Source of the DNA: an uncultured Erythrobacter sp.
Lineage (GTDB): Bacteria; Pseudomonadota; Alphaproteobacteria; Sphingomonadales; Sphingomonadaceae
Length of the DNA: 64,000 bases
Reading direction: 5' to 3'
Assembly: GCA_947502305.1 (NCBI GenBank)
Contig: CANMZA010000001.1
Location: 1,550,001-1,614,000, forward strand
Shown: positions 36,527 through 46,444 of the stretch, in pieces
Position numbering within the stretch: the first letter of the stretch is position 1
How the letters are laid out: each line of letters begins with the position of its first letter
Notes under the pieces: generated by a model
What the model was told of the DNA's origin: nothing
The model's input: only the letters and a program-made list of their open reading frames with translations
Database searches by the model: none
Made by a program: the position numbers and the translations under genes

Positions 36527-37002
36527 ACACCTCTGCCCCTACGCCGCCCCGCTCGACCTCCCGCTCAGCTGCGCGCCTTGCCGCTGTGCAAGCGCTTTAT
36601 CAGCAACAGATGGAGAGCACTGCGCTCGCCAAATTGCTCGATGAATTTCACCAGCACCGCCTTGGCCGCGAGGTCGATGATGAGGATCACGAGGGCGAAG
36701 TCTATGCCGACGCCGAAGTGGAATTCTTTGACGACATCGTGCGCGGCGTCGATGCCCGCCGGGATGAAATCGACGAAATTCTAACTGGCAAACTCGCGGC
36801 TGGGTGGACTTTGAAGCGGCTCGACAAGACGATGCTGCAAATTTTGCGCGCGGGCGTTTATGAATTGTTGGCGCGCGCCGATGTCCCTGCCCCGGCGGCG
36901 ATCACCGAATATGTCGATGTTGCCAAAGCCTTCTTCGACGACCGCGAAGCGAAATTTGTAAACGGCATCTTGGACGCGGCGGCGAACGATCACCGCTCCT
37001 GA
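36523..37002 (+). CDS. nusB: transcription antitermination protein
   Basis: 159 residues of an all-helical NusB fold. It begins with a Ser/Ala-rich lead, then ARLAAVQALYQQQME (the conserved NusB start) and ends with ADVPAPAAITEYVDVAKAFFDDREAKFVNGIL. NusB with S10 binds boxA RNA in rRNA antitermination. It overlaps the hisD stop and precedes thiL by ten bases, a common pairing. Confidence 0.93.
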   Translation: MNTSAPTPPRSTSRSAARLAAVQALYQQQMESTALAKLLDEFHQHRLGREVDDEDHEGEVYADAEVEFFDDIVRGVDARRDEIDEILTGKLAAGWTLKRLDKTMLQILRAGVYELLARADVPAPAAITEYVDVAKAFFDDREAKFVNGILDAAANDHRS

Positions 37003-37012
37003 TGGCGTAAAG

Positions 37013-37888
37013 ATGGACGAAGCCGCTTTCATCGCTGCCTTGCGCCATTTGCCGCTCCATCCCGGTGCGGGCGGGCTGAACGATGATACGGCGCAGATCA
37101 AAATTGGCAGCGAAACGCTAATCCTCACGCATGACAGCATGGCGGAGGGAACACATTTTCGCCCCAACGCCGATATGGCCGATGTCGCGTGGAAATTGGT
37201 TGCCAGCAACCTGTCTGACCTCGCAGCCAAAGGCGCAGAGCCTGTTGGCCTGCTGCTAAGCTACGCGCTTGGCGGGGGCGAAGAACGCTTCTTAAAAGGT
37301 CTGAGTGAGGCCACCGCTGCTTACAACGCGCCGTTGCTGGGCGGAGACACGATTTCTCTTGCGGAGACAGCTTCGGCAAAAGGCCCGCGCATATTTGGCA
37401 TAACCGCAATAGGGCGCGCGACCTGTGATCTGGTGCCTGTTCGCGCAGGCGCGCAAATTGGCGATGCGCTTTATGTCACGGGCACATTGGGCCGGGCAAT
37501 GTTGGGCTTTGAGGGGGATGCCCAGCACATTGACGCGTTTGACCGCCCTCGCCCACGCCTTGACGACGGGCGCGCGCTGGCACCGCATGTCACCGCGATG
37601 ATGGACATCTCCGATGGATTGCTGCTCGATGCATTCCGCATGGCAGAGGCAAGCGCATTGTCACTCGCCATCGAAACCGCATCTGTCCCAGTGGCAAACG
37701 CCGCCCGCGCCGAAGACTGTATGCGGTGGGGTGATGATTATGAGCTGCTATTTACGCTCCCGGCAGACACCGCATCGCCGGTTGCTGCGGCGCGTATTGG
37801 CACGGTCGAAGCGCGGGGCTTTGCACCGCTAGTGCTCGACGGAAATCCGCTTGTGAACGCAAAGGGATTGGGCTTCGAACACCGCTAA
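37013..37888 (+). CDS. thiL: thiamine-monophosphate kinase
   Basis: 291 residues with the PurM-like pattern: GLNDDTAQI, LTHDSMAEGTHFRP, LASNLSDLAAKGAEPVG-like segment and GDDYELLFTLP near the end. It phosphorylates thiamine monophosphate to the active diphosphate. No TPP riboswitch was seen before it. It lies 10 bases after nusB. Confidence 0.93.
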   Translation: MDEAAFIAALRHLPLHPGAGGLNDDTAQIKIGSETLILTHDSMAEGTHFRPNADMADVAWKLVASNLSDLAAKGAEPVGLLLSYALGGGEERFLKGLSEATAAYNAPLLGGDTISLAETASAKGPRIFGITAIGRATCDLVPVRAGAQIGDALYVTGTLGRAMLGFEGDAQHIDAFDRPRPRLDDGRALAPHVTAMMDISDGLLLDAFRMAEASALSLAIETASVPVANAARAEDCMRWGDDYELLFTLPADTASPVAAARIGTVEARGFAPLVLDGNPLVNAKGLGFEHR

Positions 37889-38045
37889 CCCGGCGTGCAT
37901 GGCAAAACGCCCTAGCGAAACTGGTGAAAGCGACGAATTTGCACCGTTTTCACGCTTGCCAGCGCAGCTTCTTCGCCTATGGTCCCGCCCACCCGCGTCA
38001 ATGGGATGACCCAGACGCATTTCCACGCACATGAGGGGATTATTC

Positions 38046-40160
38046 GTGGACCTAATACTCATATCAATCGGGTTTGGCGTGCTCGCTATCATCTACGGCT
38101 TTATCACAAGCCGTCAGGTGCTCGGTGCCAGCGCCGGCAACGCAAGAATGCAAGAGATCGCAGGTGCCATTCAAGAGGGCGCTCAAGCATATCTCAAACG
38201 CCAATACACTGCGATCGCGATCGTCGGTGTGGTCGTCGCTATTCTCGTTTTCGTATTTCTCGGAGCAATCTCTGCCATCGGTTTCGCAATCGGTGCGGTG
38301 TTGTCGGGTGTTGCGGGCTTTATCGGGATGAACATCTCGGTGCGCGCAAATGTTCGTACGGCTGCTGCTGCTGAAACCGGGCTTCAACAAGGTCTGACCG
38401 TCGCGTTTCGCGCTGGCGCAGTCACTGGCATGTTGGTGGCCGGCCTTGCGCTGCTCGCGATTGCTGGATTTTTCTACGTGCTGGTTGGCCCGATGGGCAA
38501 AGACCTGACAGTGCTCGCAGAAAAGCGTGAGATTATCGATGCTCTAGTAGGCCTCGCCTTTGGTGCCTCGCTGATTTCGATCTTTGCACGTTTGGGCGGC
38601 GGTATCTTTACCAAAGCTGCCGACGTTGGCGCCGATTTGGTCGGTAAAGTCGAAGCAGGCATCCCAGAGGATGATCCACGCAACCCAGCCACAATCGCCG
38701 ACAATGTGGGCGACAATGTGGGCGATTGCGCGGGCATGGCGGCCGATTTGTTCGAAACCTATGTCGTCACCGTGGGTGCGACGATGGTTCTGACGGCGCT
38801 GCTGTTCACCGGCCTTGCGGCTGCTGACCTATTTGCTTTGATGAGCCTGCCGTTGCTCATCGGCGGTGTTTGCATCGTGACTTCGATCATCGGGACGTAT
38901 TTTGTGCGTCTTGGTTCATCGAACAACATCATGGGCGCTTTGTATAAAGGCTTCATCGTCACCACCGTTTTGTCGGCCATCGCGATTTACTTCGCGACCG
39001 ATTATGCGGTTGGCATGGGCACCGAATACACGCTGGGTGATCAAACGTTCACTGGCATGTCGTTGTTCCTGTCGATGATGGTTGGTCTGGTCATCACTGG
39101 CCTGATCATCTGGATCACCGAATATTACACTGGCACCGAATACCGCCCGGTTCGCTCAATCGCGAAATCGTCGGAAACGGGCCACGGCACCAACGTCATT
39201 CAAGGTCTGGCAATCAGCCTTGAATCGACCGCATTGCCGACTTTGGTAATCGTGATCGGGATCATCGTGACATATCAGCTGGCGGGCCTGATGGGCATCG
39301 CCTTTGCCGCAACCGCGATGCTGGCTTTGGCCGGGATGGTTGTGGCCTTGGATGCTTACGGTCCGGTAACGGATAATGCTGGCGGCATCGCTGAAATGGC
39401 TGAAATGGAAGAAAGCGTTCGGGAAAAAACCGATGCGCTTGACGCTGTTGGTAACACCACGAAGGCTGTGACTAAGGGTTATGCAATCGGTTCTGCCGGT
39501 CTTGCGGCTCTGGTCCTGTTTTCCGCTTACACCGCTGACCTCAAAGAGTTCTTCCCAGATCTCCAAGTCAGCTTCAGCCTTGAAAACCCATATGTCATCG
39601 TTGGCCTGCTGCTCGGCGCGCTGCTCCCGTATCTGTTTGGTGCGATGGGCATGACCGCTGTTGGCCGCGCTGCGGGTGACGTGGTGGTTGATGTGCGTGC
39701 ACAATTCGCCGCTGATCCGGGCATTATGGATGGCACCAGCCGCCCTGACTATGCCCGCACGGTTGACCTTGTGACAAAGGCCGCGATCAAAGAAATGATC
39801 GTTCCGTCAATGCTCCCAGTGCTTGCACCGATTGTGGTGTATTTCGCTGTGACATGGGCCACCGGTAGCCAAGCGGAGGGCTTTGCGGCTCTCGGCGCGT
39901 TGCTGCTGGGTGTGATCATCTCCGGTATCTTTGTGGCGCTTTCCATGACCGCTGGCGGCGGTGCGTGGGATAATGCCAAGAAATATATCGAAGACGGCAA
40001 TCACGGCGGCAAAGGTTCCGAAGCTCACAAAGCTGCGGTGACCGGCGACACGGTTGGCGATCCTTACAAGGATACCGCTGGCCCGGCTGTGAACCCAATG
40101 ATCAAAATCACCAATATTGTCGCGCTGCTGTTGCTCGCGGCGTTGGCTGGCGGGCACTGA
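38046..40160 (+). CDS. hppA: membrane H+-translocating pyrophosphatase, K+-independent type
   Basis: 704 residues from GTG at 38046, which follows a GAGGGG site; an ATG at 38031 has no ribosome site. About 16 membrane helices. The pyrophosphate-binding loop with [23 protein letters not shown] and [19 protein letters not shown] are both present. The residue that separates subclasses is lysine in [10 protein letters not shown], which by family rule marks the K+-independent enzyme. It pumps protons out using pyrophosphate. A strong terminator follows. Confidence 0.95.
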   Translation: MDLILISIGFGVLAIIYGFITSRQVLGASAGNARMQEIAGAIQEGAQAYLKRQYTAIAIVGVVVAILVFVFLGAISAIGFAIGAVLSGVAGFIGMNISVRANVRTAAAAETGLQQGLTVAFRAGAVTGMLVAGLALLAIAGFFYVLVGPMGKDLTVLAEKREIIDALVGLAFGASLISIFARLGGGIFTKAADVGADLVGKVEAGIPEDDPRNPATIADNVGDNVGDCAGMAADLFETYVVTVGATMVLTALLFTGLAAADLFALMSLPLLIGGVCIVTSIIGTYFVRLGSSNNIMGALYKGFIVTTVLSAIAIYFATDYAVGMGTEYTLGDQTFTGMSLFLSMMVGLVITGLIIWITEYYTGTEYRPVRSIAKSSETGHGTNVIQGLAISLESTALPTLVIVIGIIVTYQLAGLMGIAFAATAMLALAGMVVALDAYGPVTDNAGGIAEMAEMEESVREKTDALDAVGNTTKAVTKGYAIGSAGLAALVLFSAYTADLKEFFPDLQVSFSLENPYVIVGLLLGALLPYLFGAMGMTAVGRAAGDVVVDVRAQFAADPGIMDGTSRPDYARTVDLVTKAAIKEMIVPSMLPVLAPIVVYFAVTWATGSQAEGFAALGALLLGVIISGIFVALSMTAGGGAWDNAKKYIEDGNHGGKGSEAHKAAVTGDTVGDPYKDTAGPAVNPMIKITNIVALLLLAALAGGH

Positions 40161-40185
40161 GCCCTTCGACCATTATTGGTTTAAC

Positions 40186-40225
40186 AAAACCCCGTCCGGA
40201 GCGATCCGGGCGGGGTTTTGCTTTT
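40186..40225 (+). terminator. rho-independent terminator of hppA
   Basis: The arms AAAACCCCGTCCGGA and TCCGGGCGGGGTTTT pair in a 15-base stem (one G-U pair) with a GCGA tetraloop, followed by GCTTTT. It lies 25 bases after the hppA stop. It is the most convincing intrinsic terminator of the window. Confidence 0.93.
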
Positions 40226-40338
40226 CGGCGCCTTCTCTCAGCCGGAATCGCATCACCCAATCCCAAACCTTTCTTAACGCCCCTGCTCTATTCGCAGGCT
40301 CGGCGCGTTCTTTGTCGCGCCTTGCAAAGGTTAACGCG

Positions 40339-41499
40339 ATGGATCTGGCGGGCACGCCAACATTCCCTGAGGCGGAGCGGCGCGGTGGATCACATCCGCG
40401 CGCTGATGCTGCGCGCCTTCTAAGCGCGGCTGATGCCGCCGCGCCCGCTTTTCGCGCCGCATGGGAAGCCTTGGTCACGAATGCGAGCGAGCCGAACCCC
40501 TTCTTTGAGCCGTGGTTTGCACTGCCCTCGCTGGAGCAATTTGGCGCCGATAGCGGCGCTCACCTGCTTGCCATCTATGAAAGCGATTGCCTGATTGGTT
40601 TGATGCCAGTGGCGCAGCCGCGCCGTTACTATGGCTATCCCATTCCGCATGTTTCGGCATGGCTGCATGACAATGCGTTTTGCGGAGCCCCGCTGATTGC
40701 TCGCGGGTTTGAAAGCGCGTTCTGGCGGGCAATTTTGGAGCATTTTGACAATCACGCAGGCCGTGCGCTGTTCCTCCACTTGCCTCAGCTTCCCGCCGAT
40801 GGTCCTGCGAATATCGCGCTTGATAAAGTTCTGACGGCATCAAAACGGTGCTCCGTCATTGTCGAAGCGGGAGAGCGGGCGATGCTGGCCTCGGATGCCT
40901 CTCCCGATGACTATTTCGCCGCTTCGATGAGCGCCAAGAAACGCAAGGAATTGCGCCGCCAACACAAACGCCTCGCCGAAGCAGGAGAGCTCTTTTTCAA
41001 CCGAACAACAGGCCAAGAAGGCATCGCTGTGTGGGTTGATGAATTTCTCGCTCTAGAGGCGAAAGGTTGGAAAGGTGAAGCGGGCTCCGCGCTCTCTAGC
41101 GCCGCTGATACAAGTGCCTTCTTTACCGGCGCTTTGACCGGAGCCGCGGATGCGGGCCGCCTTGAGCGGCTGACCTTAAGATTGGACGGCAAACCGATTG
41201 CGATGCTCGCCAATTTCGTCGCTGCGCCGGGGGTTTTCAGTTTCAAAACCACATTTGATGAAGGCTATGCCCGCTTCTCCCCCGGCCTTTTGCTGCAAAT
41301 CGAAAATCTGGATTTGCTCGGCCGCGGCGATATCGAATGGGCCGATAGCTGCGCCGCCGAAGGGCATTCCATGATTGAGCGGATCTGGCGCGAAAAACGG
41401 ACCATCATCAGCCGAAATGTCGCCATTGGCGGGCCGCTGCGCCGCTCCGCCTTCAAGGCCTTGATGCTTTATGAAACACGAGGGGAGATAGCCTCATGA
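40339..41499 (+). CDS. CelD/BcsL-type GNAT acetyltransferase
   Basis: 386 residues from the ATG at 40339. The C-terminal part has the acetyltransferase-6 pattern: SMSAKKRKELRRQHKRLAEA, FLALEAKGWKGEAGSAL, and a FKTTFDEGYARFSPGLLLQIE strand with helix, as in CelD/BcsL proteins linked to polysaccharide or peptide acylation. The N-terminal 60 residues are polar. It overlaps the JmjC-like cupin gene by four bases. The acceptor is unknown. The longer frame upstream runs through the hppA terminator and is rejected. Confidence 0.82.
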   Translation: MDLAGTPTFPEAERRGGSHPRADAARLLSAADAAAPAFRAAWEALVTNASEPNPFFEPWFALPSLEQFGADSGAHLLAIYESDCLIGLMPVAQPRRYYGYPIPHVSAWLHDNAFCGAPLIARGFESAFWRAILEHFDNHAGRALFLHLPQLPADGPANIALDKVLTASKRCSVIVEAGERAMLASDASPDDYFAASMSAKKRKELRRQHKRLAEAGELFFNRTTGQEGIAVWVDEFLALEAKGWKGEAGSALSSAADTSAFFTGALTGAADAGRLERLTLRLDGKPIAMLANFVAAPGVFSFKTTFDEGYARFSPGLLLQIENLDLLGRGDIEWADSCAAEGHSMIERIWREKRTIISRNVAIGGPLRRSAFKALMLYETRGEIAS

Positions 41500-42374
41500 A
41501 CGCCCACACCACTTGGGGCCGCGTTCGCGCGTCTGCCCCGGATATTTTCGATGCAGAGGCACGCGCGGTCTTCGCCGCTGCCTATCCCGAAACCCCGCAT
41601 CGCCTCCGCCACGCGCTGGACCGGCATTCGCTGCTGGAATTGAATGCGCTTGCTGACTTGGCACAGCGCCTGCCGGAAACCAGTGTTGAATATAATCGCG
41701 GCGATTTACCGATTGGCGTTGACGGGAAACCGGGCGGCACGGGTCTGACGATCGCGGAGACCATTCGCAAAGTGCATGAGGCGAACAGTTGGGCCGTGCT
41801 CAAAAACGTTGAACAAGTGCCCTCTTACAAGGCGTTGCTCCTCGAATTGCTCGGCGAAATTCGCGATGAGATTGAGGGAAAGACGGGCGCGATGCTCACG
41901 CCCCAAGCGTTCATTTTCATCTCCAGTCCAAACGCAGTGACACCCTATCATTTTGATCCTGAGCACAACATTCTGCTGCAAGTCACCGGCTCCAAAATCA
42001 TGACGCAATTTCCCGCAGGCGACACACGCTTTGCCGATGATAGAGTCCACGAAAGCTACCATACTGGCGGTCCGCGCGAACTCACATGGGATGAGCGATT
42101 TATGGAGGGCGCGCGGGAGTTTCCCTTGGCGCAAGGGGATGCCGTTTATGTCCCGGTGATGGCGCCGCATTTCGTTCGCAATGGGCCGGACAGTTCTATC
42201 TCCTTGTCGATCACATGGCGCAGCGAATGGAGTTATGGCGAAAGCGACGCGCGCGGTTTCAATCATATCCTGCGCCGCCGCGGGTTTACGCCCAATGCGC
42301 CGGGTCGCTGGCCCGCACGCAACCGGGCGAAGGCCTATGCCTTGCGCGCAATGCGCAAATTGGGGCTGGCCTAA
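41496..42374 (+). CDS. cupin-like (JmjC-type) protein
   Basis: 292 residues. PYHFDPEHNILLQVTGSK contains the His-x-Asp iron ligands of the Fe(II)/2-oxoglutarate fold, and VYVPVMAPHFVRNG provides the second histidine, so a metal site looks complete. The protein is similar in layout to JmjC-like hydroxylases of bacteria. It is translationally coupled to the CelD-type acetyltransferase, suggesting that both act on one product. The substrate is unknown. Confidence 0.78.
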   Translation: MNAHTTWGRVRASAPDIFDAEARAVFAAAYPETPHRLRHALDRHSLLELNALADLAQRLPETSVEYNRGDLPIGVDGKPGGTGLTIAETIRKVHEANSWAVLKNVEQVPSYKALLLELLGEIRDEIEGKTGAMLTPQAFIFISSPNAVTPYHFDPEHNILLQVTGSKIMTQFPAGDTRFADDRVHESYHTGGPRELTWDERFMEGAREFPLAQGDAVYVPVMAPHFVRNGPDSSISLSITWRSEWSYGESDARGFNHILRRRGFTPNAPGRWPARNRAKAYALRAMRKLGLA

Positions 42375-42410
42375 TCCCCCTTCGGCTTGACCTAAAGGGC
42401 GGCCCCTCGC

Positions 42411-43364
42411 ATGGTTTTTGCGATGACCGAAACACCCCACGATGGCCGATTGGCAAATGAACAACTTGTCAGCGGCCTAACCCGCCTTTTAACCGTTGAA
42501 AAACGCGCCGCCGATATTCACGTGGGCCGCCCGCAGAAAGACGGCGTTGGCCGCGTCTTTGGCGGCCAAGTTCTTGCCCAAGCTCTCCAAGCTGCGCAGG
42601 CCAGCGTGCCAGAAGCCAAAACCGCGCATTCGCTCCACGCTTATTTCTTGCGGGGCGGCAAAGAGGGCATTCCGATTGAATATCGGATAGAGCGAGATTT
42701 CGACGGGCGCAGTTTTTCCAATCGCCGCATCGTCGCCGCGCAGGAAAATGAGGATGGCACTTTCAGCCCGATCCTCAACCTCACCGCCAGCTTCCAAGTG
42801 CCCGAAAGCGGCCTTGAACATGACGCCAGCCCGATGCCCGATGTCGCCGCGCCCGAAACGCTCAAATCTGACATGGAAATGCGCCGCGAATTGGCGGACA
42901 AAATGGGAAGCAAACTGTCAGATGTGCAACGCTCTTTCATGCTCCGGCCCCGTCCGATTGAGATGCGCACAATCGACCGTTTGCATTGGATGAACACCGA
43001 ACCACGCGAGCCCAATGCCCACACTTGGTTCCGAACCGCCGCGCCAGTGACTGCTGAGGCCGATAGCCCTGATCTGCACCGCGCTATCCTTACCTATGCC
43101 AGCGATTACACCTTGCTCGGCACCAGCGCGCTGCCGCACGGGCTCAGCTGGATGCGAGGTGAGCTGGTGGGTGCCAGCCTCGATCACACAATTTGGTTCC
43201 ACCGGGATGCGCGCGCCGACGAATGGCTTCTTTATTGCACCGATGCGCCGTGGTCCGGCGGTGGGCGCGGATTTAATCGCGGCCGTATCTACAACCAATC
43301 GGGCCAACTGGTCGCCAGCGTCGCGCAAGAAGGAATGATGCGCAAACGCAAAGCGAAAAGCTAA
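42411..43364 (+). CDS. tesB: acyl-CoA thioesterase II
   Basis: 317 residues, a double hotdog. GRVFGGQVLAQALQAAQASV near residue 50 and the C-terminal LDHTIWFHRDARADEWLLYCTDAPWSGGGRGFNRG block are TesB signatures; the Asp, Thr/Ser and Gln catalytic trio is expected there. It releases fatty acids from long-chain acyl-CoA. An ATG 12 bases downstream could be the true start. Confidence 0.93.
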   Translation: MVFAMTETPHDGRLANEQLVSGLTRLLTVEKRAADIHVGRPQKDGVGRVFGGQVLAQALQAAQASVPEAKTAHSLHAYFLRGGKEGIPIEYRIERDFDGRSFSNRRIVAAQENEDGTFSPILNLTASFQVPESGLEHDASPMPDVAAPETLKSDMEMRRELADKMGSKLSDVQRSFMLRPRPIEMRTIDRLHWMNTEPREPNAHTWFRTAAPVTAEADSPDLHRAILTYASDYTLLGTSALPHGLSWMRGELVGASLDHTIWFHRDARADEWLLYCTDAPWSGGGRGFNRGRIYNQSGQLVASVAQEGMMRKRKAKS

Positions 43365-43373
43365 ACGCGCGCT

Positions 43374-44192
43374 TTAATGCGACATGAGGATCGGCATCGG
43401 CGGATCGCTTAGTATCCGCCGTGTGACCCCGCCCAGCAGCAGTTCTGAAAGGCGCGAATGGCCATAGGCACCCATCACAAACAGCCCGCATTCGCGGTGC
43501 TGTGCTGCCGATACCAAAGTGTCCGAAATCCGACCCTTACCGCGCGGGATTTCGATTACTTCGACCTTAATCCCGTGGCGGCTGAGAAACATGGCCGCTT
43601 CGCTGGTGGGAAAATCAAAACGCTGTTTTTCTAAGTCTTCGGCAACGGTTGCGAGATAGGTTTTGCCCGCCAATTTAAGCAGCGGCACCGCCGCGCGCAT
43701 ACCGGCACATGCCTCAGACGATCCGTTCCACGCAATCAGCGCCGGAGCGCGCGTATCCATGCGATTCCAATCGCCCGGCACGACTAAGACTGGCGCAGGC
43801 GCCCTGAGCGCCAATTCCCCTGCCATCGCCGACGGTCCGCGTTTGCCGTCTTCGCCAATATCATGCGGGCCAACGATGATCACATCATGCAGCGCAGATT
43901 GTTCCAGCAGCCGGTTTTCCGCCATGCCGTACAAAAACCGCCATTCAAATGAGACATCCTCATTGGCAAGGTCCGCCTCTATTTTCGCGCGCAAATTTTC
44001 GGCCGCTTCTTTGATGCGCGGCATCGCTGCTGCCATCGCTGATCCGTAAAAATCACCGGGTGCGAAGACTTCGTAGCTGACCGATTGCAGGCATGTGATG
44101 TGGCCATTACTCGCCCGCGCAATGTCCATCGCGACCTGCAATCGCGCATCCATGCAAGTATCGCCGTCAATGTGAAGAAGGATCGTTTTCAT
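43374..44192 (-). CDS. tandem universal stress protein, probable Fnr target
   Basis: 272 residues from the ATG at 44192, preceded by AGGAG. Two Usp domains are joined. The first starts KTILLHIDGD and has lost the ATP loop; the second ends MGAYGHSRLSELLLGGVTRRIL, which has the G-x2-G-x9-G-(S/T) ATP-binding pattern. Such tandem Usp proteins are well-known targets of Fnr-type regulators. A perfect FNR box is centred about 69 bases upstream of the ATG. Confidence 0.85.
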   Translation of the reverse strand: MKTILLHIDGDTCMDARLQVAMDIARASNGHITCLQSVSYEVFAPGDFYGSAMAAAMPRIKEAAENLRAKIEADLANEDVSFEWRFLYGMAENRLLEQSALHDVIIVGPHDIGEDGKRGPSAMAGELALRAPAPVLVVPGDWNRMDTRAPALIAWNGSSEACAGMRAAVPLLKLAGKTYLATVAEDLEKQRFDFPTSEAAMFLSRHGIKVEVIEIPRGKGRISDTLVSAAQHRECGLFVMGAYGHSRLSELLLGGVTRRILSDPPMPILMSH

Positions 44193-44254
44193 GGGGGCTC
44201 TCCTGTATTTGCAATTCACCCGGCTCTTTGTGCCGCGCGGCGAAAAAACAGTCA

Positions 44255-44268
44255 TTGATCGAGATCAA
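44255..44268. promoter_or_regulatory. perfect FNR box between usp and the carotenoid oxygenase gene
   Basis: The palindrome TTGATCGAGATCAA matches the Fnr consensus at all ten defined positions. It lies in the 127-base divergent gap. With the box at -41.5, minus-strand transcription would start near 44220, giving a leader of about 28 bases for the stress gene; the carotenoid oxygenase could be affected as well. Confidence 0.85.
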
Positions 44269-44319
44269 GTTTGCACCTGCCGCCGCATCCGCTAGCCTGC
44301 TGTGCCAAGGGAGAACACC

Positions 44320-45825
44320 ATGCAGGTCACACGCCAACCGCCAGTGCGCACGAGCCTACAGCCGTCGAACCACCCGTATCTATCGGGGCCGTGGACGCCG
44401 GTTCATGAAGAAGTTGACGTGGCCGAGCTGGAGATAGTCGAGGGTGAGATCCCGGCGGATATTGACGGCATCTATCTGCGCAACACCGAAAACCCGGTGC
44501 ATCAACCGCTGGGCCGGCATCACCCGTTTGATGGCGATGCCATGGTCCATCAGGTCAGCATTAGCGGCGGCAAAGCCAGCTATCGCAACCGCTTCGTTCG
44601 CACCGGATGCTTTGATGCGGAACAGACCGCTGGCGAGGCGATCTGGGGCGGGTTGATGGACCCGGTTGGGACCTCAAAACGCCCCGGTTTTGGCGCGCAT
44701 GGCGGCCTTAAAGACACAGGCAGCACCGATATCATCGTTCATGCAGGAACGGCTCTGGCGACGCTGTATCAATGCGGCGAAGCGTGGCAGATGGACCCGG
44801 TGACGCTGGAGAATTTGGGCAAAGCATCCTGGGGTCCCCTGGACGGCGTTTCTGCACATCCAAAAGTGGATGAGGCGACCGGGGAACTGATGTTCTTCAA
44901 CTATTCCAAACACGCGCCTTTCATGCATTACGGCGTGGTGGATCGGGACGGTACGCTGTCGCATTACGTGCCAATCCCCCTCCCCGGCCCGCGCCTGCCG
45001 CATGATATGGCAATCACAAAGAACTGGTCGATCCTCAACGATATGCCGCTTTATTGGGATGCCGATTTGCTGGATCGCAACATCCACGCCGCGCGCATTC
45101 ATGACGGAGTGCCGACACGGTTCGCACTGATCCCGCGCCGCGGCCAGCCTGAGGATATTCGTTGGTTCGAAGCCTCGCCCACTTACGTGCTGCATTGGAC
45201 GAATGCTTGGGAAGAGACCGGCCCAGACGGCGATGAAGTTGTGCTGGAGGGGTATTATCAGGACAAGCCAATGCCAGACCCTCTGGAAGAAGCAGGGCAA
45301 TACAGCCACATGATGGCCTATGTTGACGAGCATTCTTTCCAAAGCCGCCTTCATCGTTGGCGATTTAACCTGACAACTGGCGAAACCACCGAAGAGCGCC
45401 TGTGCGACCGGATCGTGGAATTTGGGATGATCAATCCCGATTATCTGATGGAGAAGAGCCGTTACATCTGGTCGACCACTTCGCGGCCCGGATGGTTCCT
45501 GTTCAATGGCTATATCCGTCACGATACCGAAACCGGAGAAGAGCAGGAATACACTTTGCCAGAGGGTGTCTATGCCAGTGAAAGCCCGATGGTGCCCAAG
45601 AAAGGCGCGGATGGCGAGCAAGATGGCTATCTCGTCACCTTCTTGATCGATGAAAACACCGGCTCTTCCGAACTGGCGATCCTTGACGCCAATGATGTCA
45701 CAAAAGGGCCGATTTGTCGGGCGCGTTTGCCGCACAAAATCTCAAGCGGTGTGCATTCCACTTGGGTCGAACATTCGCAATTGCAGGCGGATGCTGCGTT
45801 TAAACGGGACCAAGCCGCGGCATAG
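44320..45825 (+). CDS. carotenoid oxygenase (RPE65/CCD family)
   Basis: 501 residues. The family features are the NHPYLSGPWTPVHEE start, DGIYLRNTENPVHQP, the HPFDGDAMVHQVSI block and the four iron-binding histidines in regions such as VSAHPKVDE, PHDMAITKNW, and SGVHSTWVEH. It cleaves double bonds of carotenoids, stilbenes or related compounds with oxygen. The substrate cannot be read from sequence. It diverges from the stress gene over an FNR box. Confidence 0.88.
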   Translation: MQVTRQPPVRTSLQPSNHPYLSGPWTPVHEEVDVAELEIVEGEIPADIDGIYLRNTENPVHQPLGRHHPFDGDAMVHQVSISGGKASYRNRFVRTGCFDAEQTAGEAIWGGLMDPVGTSKRPGFGAHGGLKDTGSTDIIVHAGTALATLYQCGEAWQMDPVTLENLGKASWGPLDGVSAHPKVDEATGELMFFNYSKHAPFMHYGVVDRDGTLSHYVPIPLPGPRLPHDMAITKNWSILNDMPLYWDADLLDRNIHAARIHDGVPTRFALIPRRGQPEDIRWFEASPTYVLHWTNAWEETGPDGDEVVLEGYYQDKPMPDPLEEAGQYSHMMAYVDEHSFQSRLHRWRFNLTTGETTEERLCDRIVEFGMINPDYLMEKSRYIWSTTSRPGWFLFNGYIRHDTETGEEQEYTLPEGVYASESPMVPKKGADGEQDGYLVTFLIDENTGSSELAILDANDVTKGPICRARLPHKISSGVHSTWVEHSQLQADAAFKRDQAAA

Positions 45826-45859
45826 ATCGCAAGGCCCAAAGGCTCGCCCAGCCAGCTAA

Positions 45860-46168
45860 CTAAGCAGGCAGCGCTCGGCCTTTTGTCATGCGCCAGATCA
45901 GCGTGCCTCTGATGCAGTGCCCTTCGACTGCGCCTAGCGGTAATTCGGTTTCCGAATTGGGATTTGCGCCGCGTAGGGAATAGCGGCCATTGATAGTCAC
46001 AGCCGCCACCATCTTGACCATCCGCCCGTAATCCGGGTGATCGACGAGCACGATGTCGCCCTTGCTTACTTTCCGTTTGCGCCGGAACAATGCGAAGGAG
46101 CGATGGGGCAGCACGCGTCCCATGCTGAATCCATCGATCCACACCAATGAAATGCCGAATAGCCCCAC
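45860..46168 (-). CDS. miniature S26-like signal peptidase/protease
   Basis: 102 residues from a GTG at 46168 that has a GGAAG site. WIDGFSMGRVLPHRSF has the serine of the S26 family in the G-x-S-M pattern, YGRMVKMVAAVTIN holds the putative general-base lysine, and SLRGANPNSETE resembles the box E end. The small size and the lack of a strong membrane anchor resemble the maturation proteases of nickel superoxide dismutases. The next gene on the other strand is a superoxide dismutase, but of the Fe type. The function is open. Confidence 0.65.
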   Translation of the reverse strand: MGLFGISLVWIDGFSMGRVLPHRSFALFRRKRKVSKGDIVLVDHPDYGRMVKMVAAVTINGRYSLRGANPNSETELPLGAVEGHCIRGTLIWRMTKGRALPA

Positions 46169-46444
46169 AATCCAACTTCCCCAAAACCCGGCCGATTCTG
46201 TGACGGCCTCCCGTTAGTTCGGTCAACTTACTAGCAAATCGAAACCGCTCTGCAATATCCCGCAAGCGCCCGATTGCGCCCTTTTCCCGAAACGAGACGC
46301 CCCAAGGCCGAGAAAGCATCTGAAACTTCACGCAATTTTCCGAATTGAAATGCAACCTTTATCAAGGCCGTGCATTGCTATTATAAGGCTCGCAATCCCA
46401 CCAAGCGGGCACACACCTTCATTCAAGGCAAGAAAGAACCAATC

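Noticed and set aside
36990..37020. TPP riboswitch before thiL
   Set aside because: thiL starts ten bases after nusB and no THI-box-like sequence was seen; the gene is part of the nusB operon.
46169..46444. Possible nickel SOD maturation system
   Set aside because: The adjacent dismutase is clearly the Fe type with NAAQ and WEHAYY motifs; no SodN-like short protein with HCDLPCGVY is seen in the window.
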